Assembly (NCBI GenBank): GCA_003999685.1
Contig: CP021223.1
Coordinates: forward strand, 1,364,001 to 1,428,000
Source: Taiwanofungus camphoratus
Taxonomy: Eukaryota; Basidiomycota; Agaricomycetes; Polyporales; Taiwanofungaceae
Reading direction: 5' to 3'
DNA: 64,000 bases
Shown here piece after piece: positions 37,621-48,200 of the stretch. Within the stretch, counting starts at the first letter, position 1. Each line of letters begins with the position of its first letter. The notes under the pieces were generated by a model that worked only from the letters and a program-made list of their open reading frames with translations, was not told the DNA's origin and did no database searches. A program made the translations under genes and the position numbers.

Positions 37621-38160
37621 GCTCATTGATGCTTGCATATATATATATGGTATGACATAAGAGTATTATCAAAAGGAAAATAAATGAAATCTGTAGCCCT
37701 TTACTCAAGAATCATGTGACAATTTTCCTGAAGTGGTAGTCTGCTTGAATAAGCCAGAAAATGCAAAAACATTGCTCAGCATCGAGTTTAAATAAAAAGA
37801 AATATATGTTTTATCAAATTTAGAATTTATCTTACATAAATCTAATTGACCACGGGCAAGCTCAGGCCAATAGTCTGGCAAGTTGCATTGCTCATGCAAT
37901 GCTGTAACCTACCACATGCTGTGATAGTGACACCTGCACCCTTTGCAGTGAAAAATATCCTGTTTGCGCTCTGTGGTCGTGTAACAGTGTAACCTGCACA
38001 TGACCCCACTGCAGCAACACCTGCCCATATGGCAGCGTTATTTGTCAGCCATGGCAAATGATTATATCTGGTGAGCAAGAGAGACAGCTTATAAGAGAGT
38101 GAGGCCTGAAAAGAAAATTTTCTTCACTCTCTTGTGCCCTACTCACTAGGTAAGCTCATC
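37621..38160. other. AT-rich repeat spacer with dispersed repeat copy 2
   Basis: The core at about 37890-37945 matches 13065-13120 in inverted orientation. A short TATATATATA run lies at 37637. No gene is supported. Confidence 0.45.
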
Positions 38161-39845
38161 CTGAAGGAATCATTTTTTTAATGGCTGACTGGCATGCTCT
38201 GCTCGATAGCATGGTCTCTTATTTCAGCTATCTAGTCCCTCATGCAATTCATTCCCATCTATCAGATCAGATCCATAATGCTTAATGGCAGTAAATCAGA
38301 AGCCATTGATAGTGCAACTCCAGCCACCCAAACATTGGTAATGGTGATGCGCATGGGGTTTATCAATGCCTATGAAAAAGGATATCTCTCAAAGTTGGAA
38401 GCCTGCCGAAACATTATTAAAGCCATCACTCATGACATAACTCAGGGGCAGGAGTAGGTCAGGATGATGCCCTCAGTAGATACCTCAATATTCTTAATGC
38501 ATGAGGACAGGAGGCTGGTGATATTGTCAAATCTGGTCCCAACATTTTCCAGGAATTGCAAATGCTGGAAGATGAATCCAGTAACCTGAATGCAGACATC
38601 CTCAGGCTATGACTGGTCAGGTTGAATAAGAGGCCTAGAACCCCAGAAAGTGAGACAAGTGATGAAGAGAAAGAGAAGAAATCTAAGCCTGATTTCACAC
38701 AGTATGTCTGGGCTGGTTCAGATCTCATCAACAGAGTCATCCTCGATGGAGACCTCAAGAAAATGATTCAGCTTCTTAAAATTTACACTGTCAATCTCAA
38801 GTGGGCATGACAGAACCTCCAGAACTCTATTGAGGTGCCTGAGTTCCCAGCCTCTGAATGGACAAGCATTCTTGAAGAGAGTGCGATCAACCTTGACTGG
38901 GTCTTCTCAACTGCTAATGACCATGAGCACATTGCCAACCTGAGGCTGTACAAGATCTCAGGTTCAGAATCTGTCCCAGTCAAATGGATCAAGACATCTG
39001 AAGACTGGATCTTTGCCTGGAACAAGGCAGTCATTGCCATTACGTACACCTTCCCATATAGAAACTGGGAGCTTATTGAATACGGAAGCCATATTACTGA
39101 CATGTTCAGAATGTTCATCCCAGAAGTCCATAAGCATGTCCTCAATTATGATAAGGCTGTACTAAAGTGAATTGGAAGCTGCTGGAACGTCAGACTTGCT
39201 GACTACAGAAAATATGAGGACCTCAGATTTGCACATCTCATCACTGGAGGAGCAAATGCTGACTTCAGGCCTAAAAGCATGGGATCTTGAACTTACAGCA
39301 CTGCATGCCGTGGCGTTAAGAATGCATGCAGGTGGTGGAACAATGGATGCTGTTCTAGCACTGCTGTCACATGTCACTATGAACACATGTGCTCAAAATG
39401 TGGAGGAGTGTCACACACACATGTGCACTGTGGATCGGATTGATATTGAACACAATAAGAAAAGACTGTGCTATCTAAGGGGTCTAGTCTGAGATCGACA
39501 CAACCAACAAGAGATCATTACCAATGCACAATCCATCCTTTTTCAACAGCCTGTGCCTGACATACCTGAGGTGGTCAAAAAGGATCCTGTCATTAATGCA
39601 ATCATTAAAAAATATCCACACCTTTTTAAAATAGTTTCTCCAATCAAAGTAAATGTGCTTGAATCACTTCTGGTGCACCATCCTAACCGACCTTATGTTC
39701 AATCCATCTGTCAAGCCCTTCAAGAGGGTTTTTGGCCTTGGGCTGAGTCACAGGATGAGGCCTATTCTGAAACTTGGGATGAGTGCCATCCTGACCCAGA
39801 TGACCCCAAGTTGCTGTTACTGGAGGGTTCACTCTGGTAATGCTG
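38160..39845 (+). mobile_element. DIRS-like (tyrosine-recombinase retroelement) fossil, N-terminal part
   Basis: Successive frames read like the N-terminal protein of agaric DIRS-type elements: FPASEWTSILEESAINLDWV, EDWIFAWNKAVIAITYTFP; a cysteine/histidine motif near 39.36-39.43 kb; then LLVHHPNRPYVQSICQALQE with GFWPWAE, the stretch that usually precedes the reverse transcriptase. RT and recombinase are missing. Decayed fossil with several breaks. The family call rests on remembered similarity. Confidence 0.55.
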
Positions 39846-40191
39846 CAGGAGCTTAGTGCAGTATGCAGTGAAGGGATGAGGAGGAATGTCGGTGATGATA
39901 AGTCATGATCCTCAGTAGTCTTCAACTACAAGCCCTATGTAGTCACGATAGTCTTTATGGGCTTCTTGCGAGTGTGAGAAGACGGGTAAAGAAAAGCATG
40001 TATTGGTACTCAGTACGTAGTACACTTGAAATGGATGAACAAAGAGGATACAACTGAGAGAATCCCCCAGCGGAAGGATCTCTTATATACTGTTACCTCT
40101 GGGTATAGCTAAGCAGTCTCTCAGGGATAGCATAAGATGAAAAAAGTCAGTGGCCCAAAGCATATAGCTACCATGGCATAAGCAGGAACAG
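39846..40191. other. Unassigned repeat-like sequence
   Basis: A TGATAAGTCATGATCC start at about 39896 followed by LTR-like sequence with a TATA-like CTTATATACTG at 40083 could be the end of another LTR, but no partner copy is in the window. Confidence 0.3.
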
Positions 40192-40664
40192 TGATATGAC
40201 CTAGAGGAGTCCTGAATAGAGGGATGAATCTAGAAAGTAGGTCCAACAAGTAGGGAGAGCTAAAGCAGAGTGGTACCTATGAGAGATACCAGAGGAAAGG
40301 GTAAGCTAATGGACACAACAGAGAAACCACCTAGACCACAGTCAGGGTCCTAGAAGTCTAATGTGTGCAGAGGAGTAAGGGGTCAATGAGTCCTGCATGA
40401 CAGGATCTTAAGCCAAGATGTGGATAGTCTCAAGGAGATAGGAACGTAGTTTTTTAGTCTAATGGCAGCGGGCTGGTAGGATACCAGCCAGGTGCAAAGG
40501 GGTCAAAGGAAACTGAGGGCGAACTGATGATAAACCAAGAACTGAAGGATAACCAAAAACCAATGTAAACAGGAGAGGGGATGCTGCTGAGGGATGCTGG
40601 CATAGGAATGGAGTGTAGAGCTGATGTAGGCAATAACTGATGAACTGGACTAGATGCAATGTGT
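40192..40664 (-). mobile_element. Family B LTR fragment B3
   Basis: It starts TGATATGACCTAG and matches the first ~470 bases of B1. It stops where B2 begins. The missing part may lie beyond the right edge, behind the element that starts with B2. Confidence 0.65.
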
Positions 40665-42187
40665 TGATAGGTCTGGTACAACTTCATGCCCTGAACTTGC
40701 ATATTTTTGATCTCCCGCCCCTTTCTCAAAATGTACTGCTGAGTTTAGAAAGTCCAAATGTTGTAGCAAGGACTGAGAGCTCTATTCCTTCACTAGGGAG
40801 TGCCCTAACTCGACAGGCAGGTGCACTACATGTGTCTACTCATGCCTTGGCAATCAAGTCTTCCTACATGGGAAGAACAATGGAATTTCTGATGATAGAA
40901 GGTCTGCCTGACACTCCAGAAGTTCTGTTGAAGAGAAGTGGCCCCTCATGCTCTAGAATGCATGCCAACAGCCTCCCCTAGCATCCTCCTGACTTCTGAC
41001 AAGTCTGGGCCTTTGATTGAGATCAACCGAAAAAAGGCACTTCAGTTTTTGGACTTTGGTCCTCGGTTTTGGTTCTCAGTCCCTCAGTCTGGAGTCCCAG
41101 CCTCTTGTTCATGATGTCCATATGATCCCTTGGTATTGTCTAGACCCCCTACACCTTGGCTTGACAGTTCAGCACTCCTAGGTCTCTGTTCCTCTCAAGG
41201 TCTGGTTAGATAGCCCATCTTTCATATGATGATCTCTAGATAAGCATCCCTCACCCTGTGCCATTCCCCAGTAACCTTTCTACTGCATTCAGAGTTCCTG
41301 TTTCATGGCCTACTTCAGTTTAGTTCCCCATATGGTACGCTGATCAGATCCTAGATTTTACAATTTTTGATTTGTTTTTGGTTTTTTTGGTTTTATTTTG
41401 CATAAGATACTTTGACACCACAAACCCCTTATATAGTCTCCTGTACCTACCAGATGGCAGAGAAGATACGCGCTCCCATCTTGTCTCAAGGAATCTACAG
41501 ACTTGTCCCCCAGAGTTCAGATTTGGGCTTCCCCTGCTCTGAGGCTTCTCAACAGTCTGACAAGGTTCCCCTCTATCGTATCTATGCAGTCCTACATCCT
41601 CTACATCCTATGTTTCTGAAGTTGGAGTAACTTCAGTCTGAGTAACCAGCCCCCCTCCTCCTCCTCATCCGGTGTGCCTCTGCCCTCATTATACCCCATA
41701 GGCATGTGTTGCATACAGTTCAGTCTATCAGTTATCACCTACGCCAGCTCTATATCTCATTCCTACACCAGCAGCCCTCAGCAGTATTCCCTCTTCTGAT
41801 CACATCGGTTTTCAGTTTATCCTTCAGTCCTCAGTTTACCATCAGTTCACCTTCAGTTTTCTTCGACTCCTTTGCACCTGGCCAGCATTCTACCAGTTCA
41901 CTGCCATTGGATTAGAAGACCACGTTCCTACCTCCCTGGAACTGTCCGCACCTCGGCACAAGATCCTGTCATGCAGGATTTATTGGCCCCTTACTCCTCT
42001 GCACACACTAGACCTTTAGGCCCCTGACTGTGGTCTAGGAAGTTTCTCTGTCATGTCCCCTCACTTACCTTTCCCTCTGGTATCCTTCACAGGTACCACA
42101 CCACTTTAGCTCTCCCTTCTCATCCAGGACATGTCAGACCTACTCCCTAGGTTCATCCCTCCATTCAGGACTCCCTAGGTCATATCA
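40665..42187 (+). mobile_element. Family B LTR B2, 5' LTR of a larger element
   Basis: It runs TGATAGGTCTGG to CTAGGTCATATCA, 1523 bases, the reverse of B1. It has a TATA box in plus orientation (CCTTATATAGTCTCC, 41427). It is followed by a primer-binding-like site, so it seems to be a 5' LTR with internal sequence to the right; the other LTR is not in the window. Confidence 0.65.
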
Positions 42188-42317
42188 TTTCAGGAGCCCA
42201 CCATGAGGGGGAGTAGCCAAAATTACATTATCTTCAGATCAGCCTACATTGAATCAGTCCCCTCTCCAAAACGACGATCAGTTACTGACTGAATTTTTCC
42301 AAGTCAGTTATCAGTAT
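42188..42317 (+). mobile_element. Internal leader of the B element with primer-binding-like site
   Basis: TTTCAGGAGCCCACCATGAG directly follows LTR B2. The same word type (TTTCTGGAGCCCACCGCGAG) follows the 5' LTR of G. The leader is then cut by a Tc1/mariner insertion. Confidence 0.5.
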
Positions 42318-42679
42318 TACAGTGACTTACAAAACCATTGCAATGTTTGTCACTTTCTGACTGTTTGGTCTATATCTCAGTAACCAGATATGCGATAGCT
42401 TCAAATGTTGTACCGTTAGAAAGCCCTGCATCATGGCTTTCCAACATGGTATCTATCATAAAAAATGGACAAGTATATGGAAAGGTATCTATCATTCTTT
42501 CAGAAAGTTTATTGCAACAGTTTTGTTGCTGACATTTTGCAGATCAAATATTGGTAGACAGTGGCAGGACATCATGCTTGCTGGGCTTGAATCTTTTTAT
42601 GCAAGTCATGTGACCTTAAGAGAAGTTCAACATAGCATAAACAAGCAATAATATCAAATTGAACCACACTTTCATCATC

Positions 42680-43007
42680 ATGAAATCCCTCTCTACAGAC
42701 ATTACCAATCAAATTCTTTCTCTGCTTGATTTAGGTCAATCTGCTCACCAAATATCCAGCTCTACTGGTGTACATTATAGTACTATCACCAGGATACGCT
42801 CTAGACTTTGTCCTACCCTTCTCAAGTCCTCTGGTGGCCACCCAGCCAAGCTTTCCTCCACTGATATTCATCATGCTATTCACTTAATTAGCACTGGAAA
42901 GGCTGAAAGTGCTGTTCAAGTGTCTAAAACACTTCAGGATATTAAGAACACACCCATATCCCCACAGACCATTTGTTGTTCTCTGAGAAAAACAGGTATG
43001 AAGGCTG
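42680..43007 (+). pseudogene. Tc1/mariner transposase, N-terminal part
   Basis: The DNA-binding part has two helix-turn-helix units: MKSLSTDITNQILSLLDLGQ, SAHQISSSTGVHYSTITRIR and ISPQTICCSLRKTGMKAV. The frame is open up to the insertion of E. An in-frame ATG also lies at 42659. The catalytic part lies behind E at 51131. Confidence 0.85.
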
Positions 43008-43483
43008 TGATACAAATTGGTATCTCAGATCCTAGATATTGCCTCACACGTGAGGGCCTGACCACGATAGAAGGTGGCGAGGTCTTATGGTCGATATAGA
43101 CCGAGTGTCGTGAAGTCCGTAGACTCGAGCGAGTATCACTCAGATGTGAGCGAGAGGATACAAGACACAAATATAATGGTAACAAGATCAGACTTAAGGT
43201 CTGAGCTAAACTAAATACATGCTATATATACAAGTACGTATCCTGAGCACGGACCAAGAACTACTCTAGGGCAGGAGGTCCGTAATGTGGTACAACTGTA
43301 GATAAATGCAAAGTGGTACGATCCGGGCGTATTAGCAATACGTATGAGTGATGAGGAATGTGGTAAGCGGCCCGGATATGAGTCAGAGTCTTATGCGTAA
43401 GCGGGGCCGATCCGGGGCCCGTACAGTAATAATCCATGGGTAAGCAATGACCGTGGTAATGACAAGAAATAGAAATTGTATCA
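43008..43483 (-). repeat. Element E 3' LTR
   Basis: On the plus strand it reads TGATACAAATTGG to AGAAATTGTATCA. In sense orientation a purine-rich AAGTAAGGGGGTAA tract (about 43484-43497) precedes it. It is nearly identical to the 5' LTR. Confidence 0.92.
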
Positions 43484-43559
43484 TTACCCCCTTACTTAAG
43501 GTCGATCTCCGAACGACCCTACTTGATTTTCCGTTAAATAAAATCGTTCTTCAGCCGTG

Positions 43560-43652
43560 CGGGTGTTTCACCACGTACCATGAGGGTGTTTCACCTCGTA
43601 CCGTGAGGGTGTTTCACCTCGTACCGTGAGGGTGTTTCACCTCGTACCTTGT
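43560..43652 (-). repeat. Tandem repeat with GGTGAAACACCC core, four units
   Basis: About four 23-base units, each with GGGTGTTTCAC on the plus strand, lie between the last open frame and the 3' LTR of E. F and F2 have a single GGTGAAACACCC at the equivalent place (58799 and 36639). Confidence 0.8.
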
Positions 43653-43833
43653 AGGCATGTGGGCGGCCGGGTAAGGACCCAGCACCGCTTGCAACCTACC
43701 GCCTCAAGCAAACAGCACCCCTACTGTTCACCATCACCGTACAGTGGTAGATCACTGTACCCTGCTAGCATGTGGCTCAGCGTTAATACTTCTCGCTGAG
43801 TTGCAACTAGCCGCCTCCGGTAAGCAATCCTTT

Positions 43834-44745
43834 TCATTGCTCGCCATCACCGTAATCCTCGAACCCGTAGTCGTCCCACTCGTCGTCGTTCATGTAGGAG
43901 TTTGAGGGCGGGTCGTAAGTCCCGCGGCGGTAAACAGGTGGTGGAGAAGTGATAGGGGAGACGTGATAACTGGACGGGGGAGGTGGGATGACTGGGGGAG
44001 GTGTGAATCGGCCGTCGGGGCCACGAGTAAAGGGGCCGGTACTTGCCCCGGGTTCGGTTTGGTGCTGGTGGGGCGGTATCCCAGGTCCGGACAAATGGTT
44101 GAGTGATGGCCCGGGTGCGCGTGTGTGAGGGTAAGGCGTATCGGTCCGTGATGGACCGGCCGTTGCATTGGTGCGAGGGGCAGGTGGCTCGTTACTTCTG
44201 GGGCGTGACGGGATGGGGGGAAGGGGTTGTTCTCTCCTTGACATGAGAACGCGTGGAGGGTTGGTGGTGGACATAACGGGGATAGGTGCTTGCGTGGGGC
44301 GATGGATCGAATCGACTATCTCGCGACGACGACCTTCTCCAGGGGCGGGTAGGATGGGCGGGGCCGAAGCGTGGCGTGCCACTGTGCACTCTCGAGATAG
44401 ATGCCCCGGAGCGGTACGATGGCATCTGGCACAAGTGTAGTCTGGACAGTCACGTACCCAGTGCATCATACTGCCGCAGGCGTGGCAGCGCCCTCGAGGT
44501 CTCCAGTTGGGTCCTGGGCGCATGTAGTTAGGGAGAGAGTCGATTCTACTAGGTACGGCTCCGATGGACTCTTGCCCGGCCGGGGTGTCGATGAAGGTTT
44601 GCAGGGGATTTTCAGGTTCAGGCGGTGGGGTGGGTCCACGTGTGACGATGTCGGGTTGAGATCGCCGTACGAACCTGGCGTGGCTGGTTCGTTGATGCGG
44701 GGTGATCATGTCCTGCAGGTGGCGAGTCATGGACATATCATCCAT
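43834..44745 (-). CDS. Element E 3' open frame with two zinc knuckles
   Basis: A 303-residue frame between pol and the 3' LTR. It has CHACGSMMHWVRDC and CARCHRTAPGHLSREC with the same spacings as the short 3' frames of F and F2, and the shared PDYxCxRC and PGHLxREC words. Long proline-rich, low-complexity sequence follows, ending acidic (DEWDDYGFEDYGDG). No membrane segment, so it is not an envelope protein. The function is unknown; RNA or DNA binding is likely. Confidence 0.7.
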   Translation of the reverse strand: MDDMSMTRHLQDMITPHQRTSHARFVRRSQPDIVTRGPTPPPEPENPLQTFIDTPAGQESIGAVPSRIDSLPNYMRPGPNWRPRGRCHACGSMMHWVRDCPDYTCARCHRTAPGHLSRECTVARHASAPPILPAPGEGRRREIVDSIHRPTQAPIPVMSTTNPPRVLMSRREQPLPPIPSRPRSNEPPAPRTNATAGPSRTDTPYPHTRAPGPSLNHLSGPGIPPHQHQTEPGASTGPFTRGPDGRFTPPPVIPPPPSSYHVSPITSPPPVYRRGTYDPPSNSYMNDDEWDDYGFEDYGDGEQ

Positions 44746-45252
44746 TCATCGTAAGGTGCGGATCACCTTGAAATCTAGTTGCCTGATCCTGTCCTTCCAT
44801 ATGGCCAGCTGGTCGGTTGCGTCGTCCACTGCCCCTAAGTATTGCAGCCTCGCATCGATGTATTCTCCGAATGCTTCCTGTTCGTCCTGGTTGTTTCGCG
44901 TATTTGGTAAGGACCTAAGCAGGCGTGCGATGTCCTTCGAGTGTCGAGTGAGGATGTCAAGAAGGATCGGGTCCACATCGTAGACGCAACGAGGATAGTA
45001 GAGGACGTCGGCTTGTCGGGGTAGGGCGCCTTCCCCTGGTACGGGGTTGCGAAACTGTGCGGCGGTTTGAAAACCAAAGAGTGGGCCTTGTCCATGGGAA
45101 GTGGAGGATGCCGATGATGTCGATGACGAGGACGGTATTGCCGTGGGAGAGGTGGTCGTCTGCGGTGTGCGGGTAGCACGTTGGGTGGCTAGGAAGGCAC
45201 GGGCTCGGCCACGAGCGGCAGCTTGAGCGGTGGTGTTGGACTGGCGAGGCAT
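44746..45252 (-). CDS. Element E small open frame after pol
   Basis: A 168-residue frame starts MPRQSNTTAQAAARGRAR 42 bases after the pol stop and abuts the zinc-knuckle frame. The N-terminal half is basic then Ser/Thr-rich; the C-terminal half is helical (DILTRHSKDIARLLRSL, AIWKDRIRQLDFKVIRTL). I recognise no domain. F and F2 have no counterpart. Confidence 0.6.
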   Translation of the reverse strand: MPRQSNTTAQAAARGRARAFLATQRATRTPQTTTSPTAIPSSSSTSSASSTSHGQGPLFGFQTAAQFRNPVPGEGALPRQADVLYYPRCVYDVDPILLDILTRHSKDIARLLRSLPNTRNNQDEQEAFGEYIDARLQYLGAVDDATDQLAIWKDRIRQLDFKVIRTLR

Positions 45253-45294
45253 GTTGCTAGTGGGTGGTAGTTCGTCTGAGGGAGTGAACTGGTC

Positions 45295-48200
45295 TTAGCC
45301 CAAGTTCTTTCGCTCCTTATATGCTCCCAGGAGCTCCTCCGCAGTACCGGCTAAATTTGCTTCCGGTTCCCATGAGTCATCAGCCGAGGAATATCCTTTC
45401 CACCTGATCCTGTACTCGCGGCGTTTTGTCCGTAAGTTCTCCCGATGTCCGATGATGGCTTCGACTTCGTAGTTATCTTCGCCTTCGATAAGTTCCGGAG
45501 ATGGCCTTGTGTAGTTCTGGCCATGGATCTCCGTTTCTGTGTACGGCGATAGAAGGGCGGCGTGGAAGACTGGATGTATCCGCCATGTTTCCAGAAGCTT
45601 TAGCTTGTATGAGACCGGGCCTAGGACTTCAACAATTTCGAAGGGTCCCTCTCTCTTGGGTGCCAACTTTCTGGAGGGGTATGGCAGCTTTAGATTCCGA
45701 GAGTCGAGCCAAACCTGCTGTCCTTTACGAAAACCTTTCCCTCGTGGTTTGATCCGTTTTGCCAATACCGCCTGGGCTAGCTCCATTGCCGCGTGTGCTT
45801 GTTCTCTTATCCTCTGAAGGTTCTTCAGACGATAAGCTGCGCCAGGTGTGTCCGATCCCTTGTGTACGACTGGGATTCCTCGTGGTTCGAAACCCATCAT
45901 GACTTTGAACGGCGACGCCTTGATCGTCGAGTGTTCCCTAGAGTTGTGAGCGAATTGTGCTGCGCTGAGTAAGGAAGACCACCTATCCGGATTATTGCTT
46001 GTGAAGCACCGAAGGTATACTTCGAGTTCCTGATTTACCCGTTCTGTTTCTCCGTCCGTCTGAGGGTGGAAAGCCGTGCTCATGGCGGACTGCACTCCTG
46101 TCATGCGGCATAGCTCTTGAAACACCTTTGATGCGAATTGCGGTCCGCGATCACTGATCACCTTGTCTGGGAGCCCGAACCATTTGTAGACCTCGTTGTA
46201 AAGAAGCTCCGCCGTTCCTTGCGCGTCAATGGTTTTGTTGCATGGAATGAAAATTACCCCCTTACTAAGGTCGTGGTCCACTACGACCAAAATTGAATCG
46301 TGGCCGTTGGAAAGGGGTAGATCCGTGATGAAATCGCAACAGAACGTGCTGAATGGTGTGGCGTGAGCAGCGGCTCGGATAGGGATGAGGGTGGGACGGT
46401 CCGGGTGAGTGTTAACCTTCATTTGTTGACAGGTCCCACAACCATGGACATATCGGGCGACGAAGTCTGCCATTCTGGGCCACCAGTAGTCTCGTCGAAT
46501 AGACGCGAGAGTCTTTTGAATTCCAGGGTGACCGGCGTGTGGAAGGTCATGATAATTTGAGACCGTTTGCCGTCGCAGATCCTCATCCAGGGGAATATAT
46601 ACTCGATTATCATAGAGTAATTTTCCGTCTTGGACTGTCCAATGATCGTCTGAGCCGTTTTGTGCGTTATTCAGGCCTTCCATATATACCGAGTCGTTTA
46701 CACCTGCCTTCCTAATGGAAGTCCTTAGGCTGGTGTCGATTGCTGCTGCCCATACTTTGTCTGGTAGGACTGTTATATCCTGGTTGTCGGATGAACCATT
46801 GTCGTGATCGGGGTGTCGGGAGAGTGCGTCGCTTTGCACCATTTGTGTGCCGGGTACATGAACCAACCTGTAATCGAATTCAGATAGGCGAAGAGCCCAT
46901 CGTGCTTGCCTTCGATTCAGATTCCGTGCCGTTTTCCAGTATGTCAGATTCTTGTGATCACTGTAGATCATGACTGGGTATGGACTACCGATGAGGAGGT
47001 GACTCCATTCATTGAGTCCTCTCATGACCGCCATAAGTTCTCGATCGTAGACATCGTAATTTCGTTCCGCCGGCGTCATGCTCTGAGAGATATAGCCGCA
47101 TGGGTGCCAATCCCCATTATCGTCTTTTTGCCTGAGGACAGCGCTGGTGGCGAATTTCGACGCATCGGTTTCCATCGCGAACGGTTTCTCCAGATCAGGC
47201 ATCAACAGGACTGGTTGTTCTAGGAAGGCTTTCTTTAGTGCCTCAAATGCCTCCTGTTGTTCGTTGTCCCAGTGCCATTTGACGTCTTTTCGTGTAAGCG
47301 AAATCAGAGGCTGGGCCAGATGCGAGAACCCATGTATGAACCGACGGTAAAAGTTTCCAAACCCGATGAATGACCGAACCTCTCTGAGGTTCTTGGGTAT
47401 CGGCCAGTCTTTAATGCCGGCTACCTTGACTGGGTCCATGGCGAGTTGTCCGGGTCTAATGATCATGCCTAAGAATTCGACTTCTTGCACGTCGAACTTG
47501 CACTTCTCCGGTTTGAGATATAGGTTGTTATCTCGAAGTCGCTCGATAACTCGCCGTGTTCGCTTCTTATGCTCCTCGGGGTCCGTTGAGTAGATAAGGA
47601 TGTCGTCCATATAGATTGCTAACCATCCTTCCTTGAGCATGTCCGCGAAGACCGTGTTCATCATCCGTTGGAATGTCGCCGGTGAGTTGCACATCCCGAA
47701 GAACATTACCAGGGGTTCGTAGAACGAGGGAGGTCCTTCTCCAGCTGCTGGAACACCAAAGGCCGCCTTCCATTTGTCTCCTTCTCGGATCCGGACATTA
47801 TTGTACCCTTGCCTGAGATCCATCTTGGTGAAGATGGTTGCCTTATTTAACCGTTCCAAGAGTTCCGATATGAGAGGGAGTGGATAACGATCCTTGACAG
47901 TTCCCTCGTTGAGTTCCCGATAATCCTGGCAAGGTCGGTATCCCCCATCTTTCTTTTCTACAAAGAAGAACGGACTGGCCAATGGTGATTTCGACGGACG
48001 AATGTAGCCTTTCTGGAGGTTTTCTTCCAAGAACTTATCCAGCTCCTCTCGTTCCTCTCTGTTGAGCGAATAAGTGGACTGCTTGAATTCCTTGAAATCT
48101 TCCTTCAGGTTGATCTCGTGATCATGTTCCGTGTGCTTAGGGAGTCGGGCTGCCGCTTGTTTGTCGAACACCGGAAGGAGATCATGGAGGTACTCAGGAA

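Noticed and set aside
40192-42187. A foldback transposon with ~0.47 kb inverted arms
   Set aside because: The arms are two family B LTR copies in opposite orientation. B2 has the full length of B1, a TATA box and a primer-binding-like site behind it, which fits LTR insertion better.
43560-43652. A CRISPR-like array
   Set aside because: The 23-base units are contiguous without spacers and lie inside a eukaryotic LTR element.
43834-44745. An envelope gene in element E
   Set aside because: No signal peptide or membrane segment; the content is zinc knuckles and proline-rich sequence.
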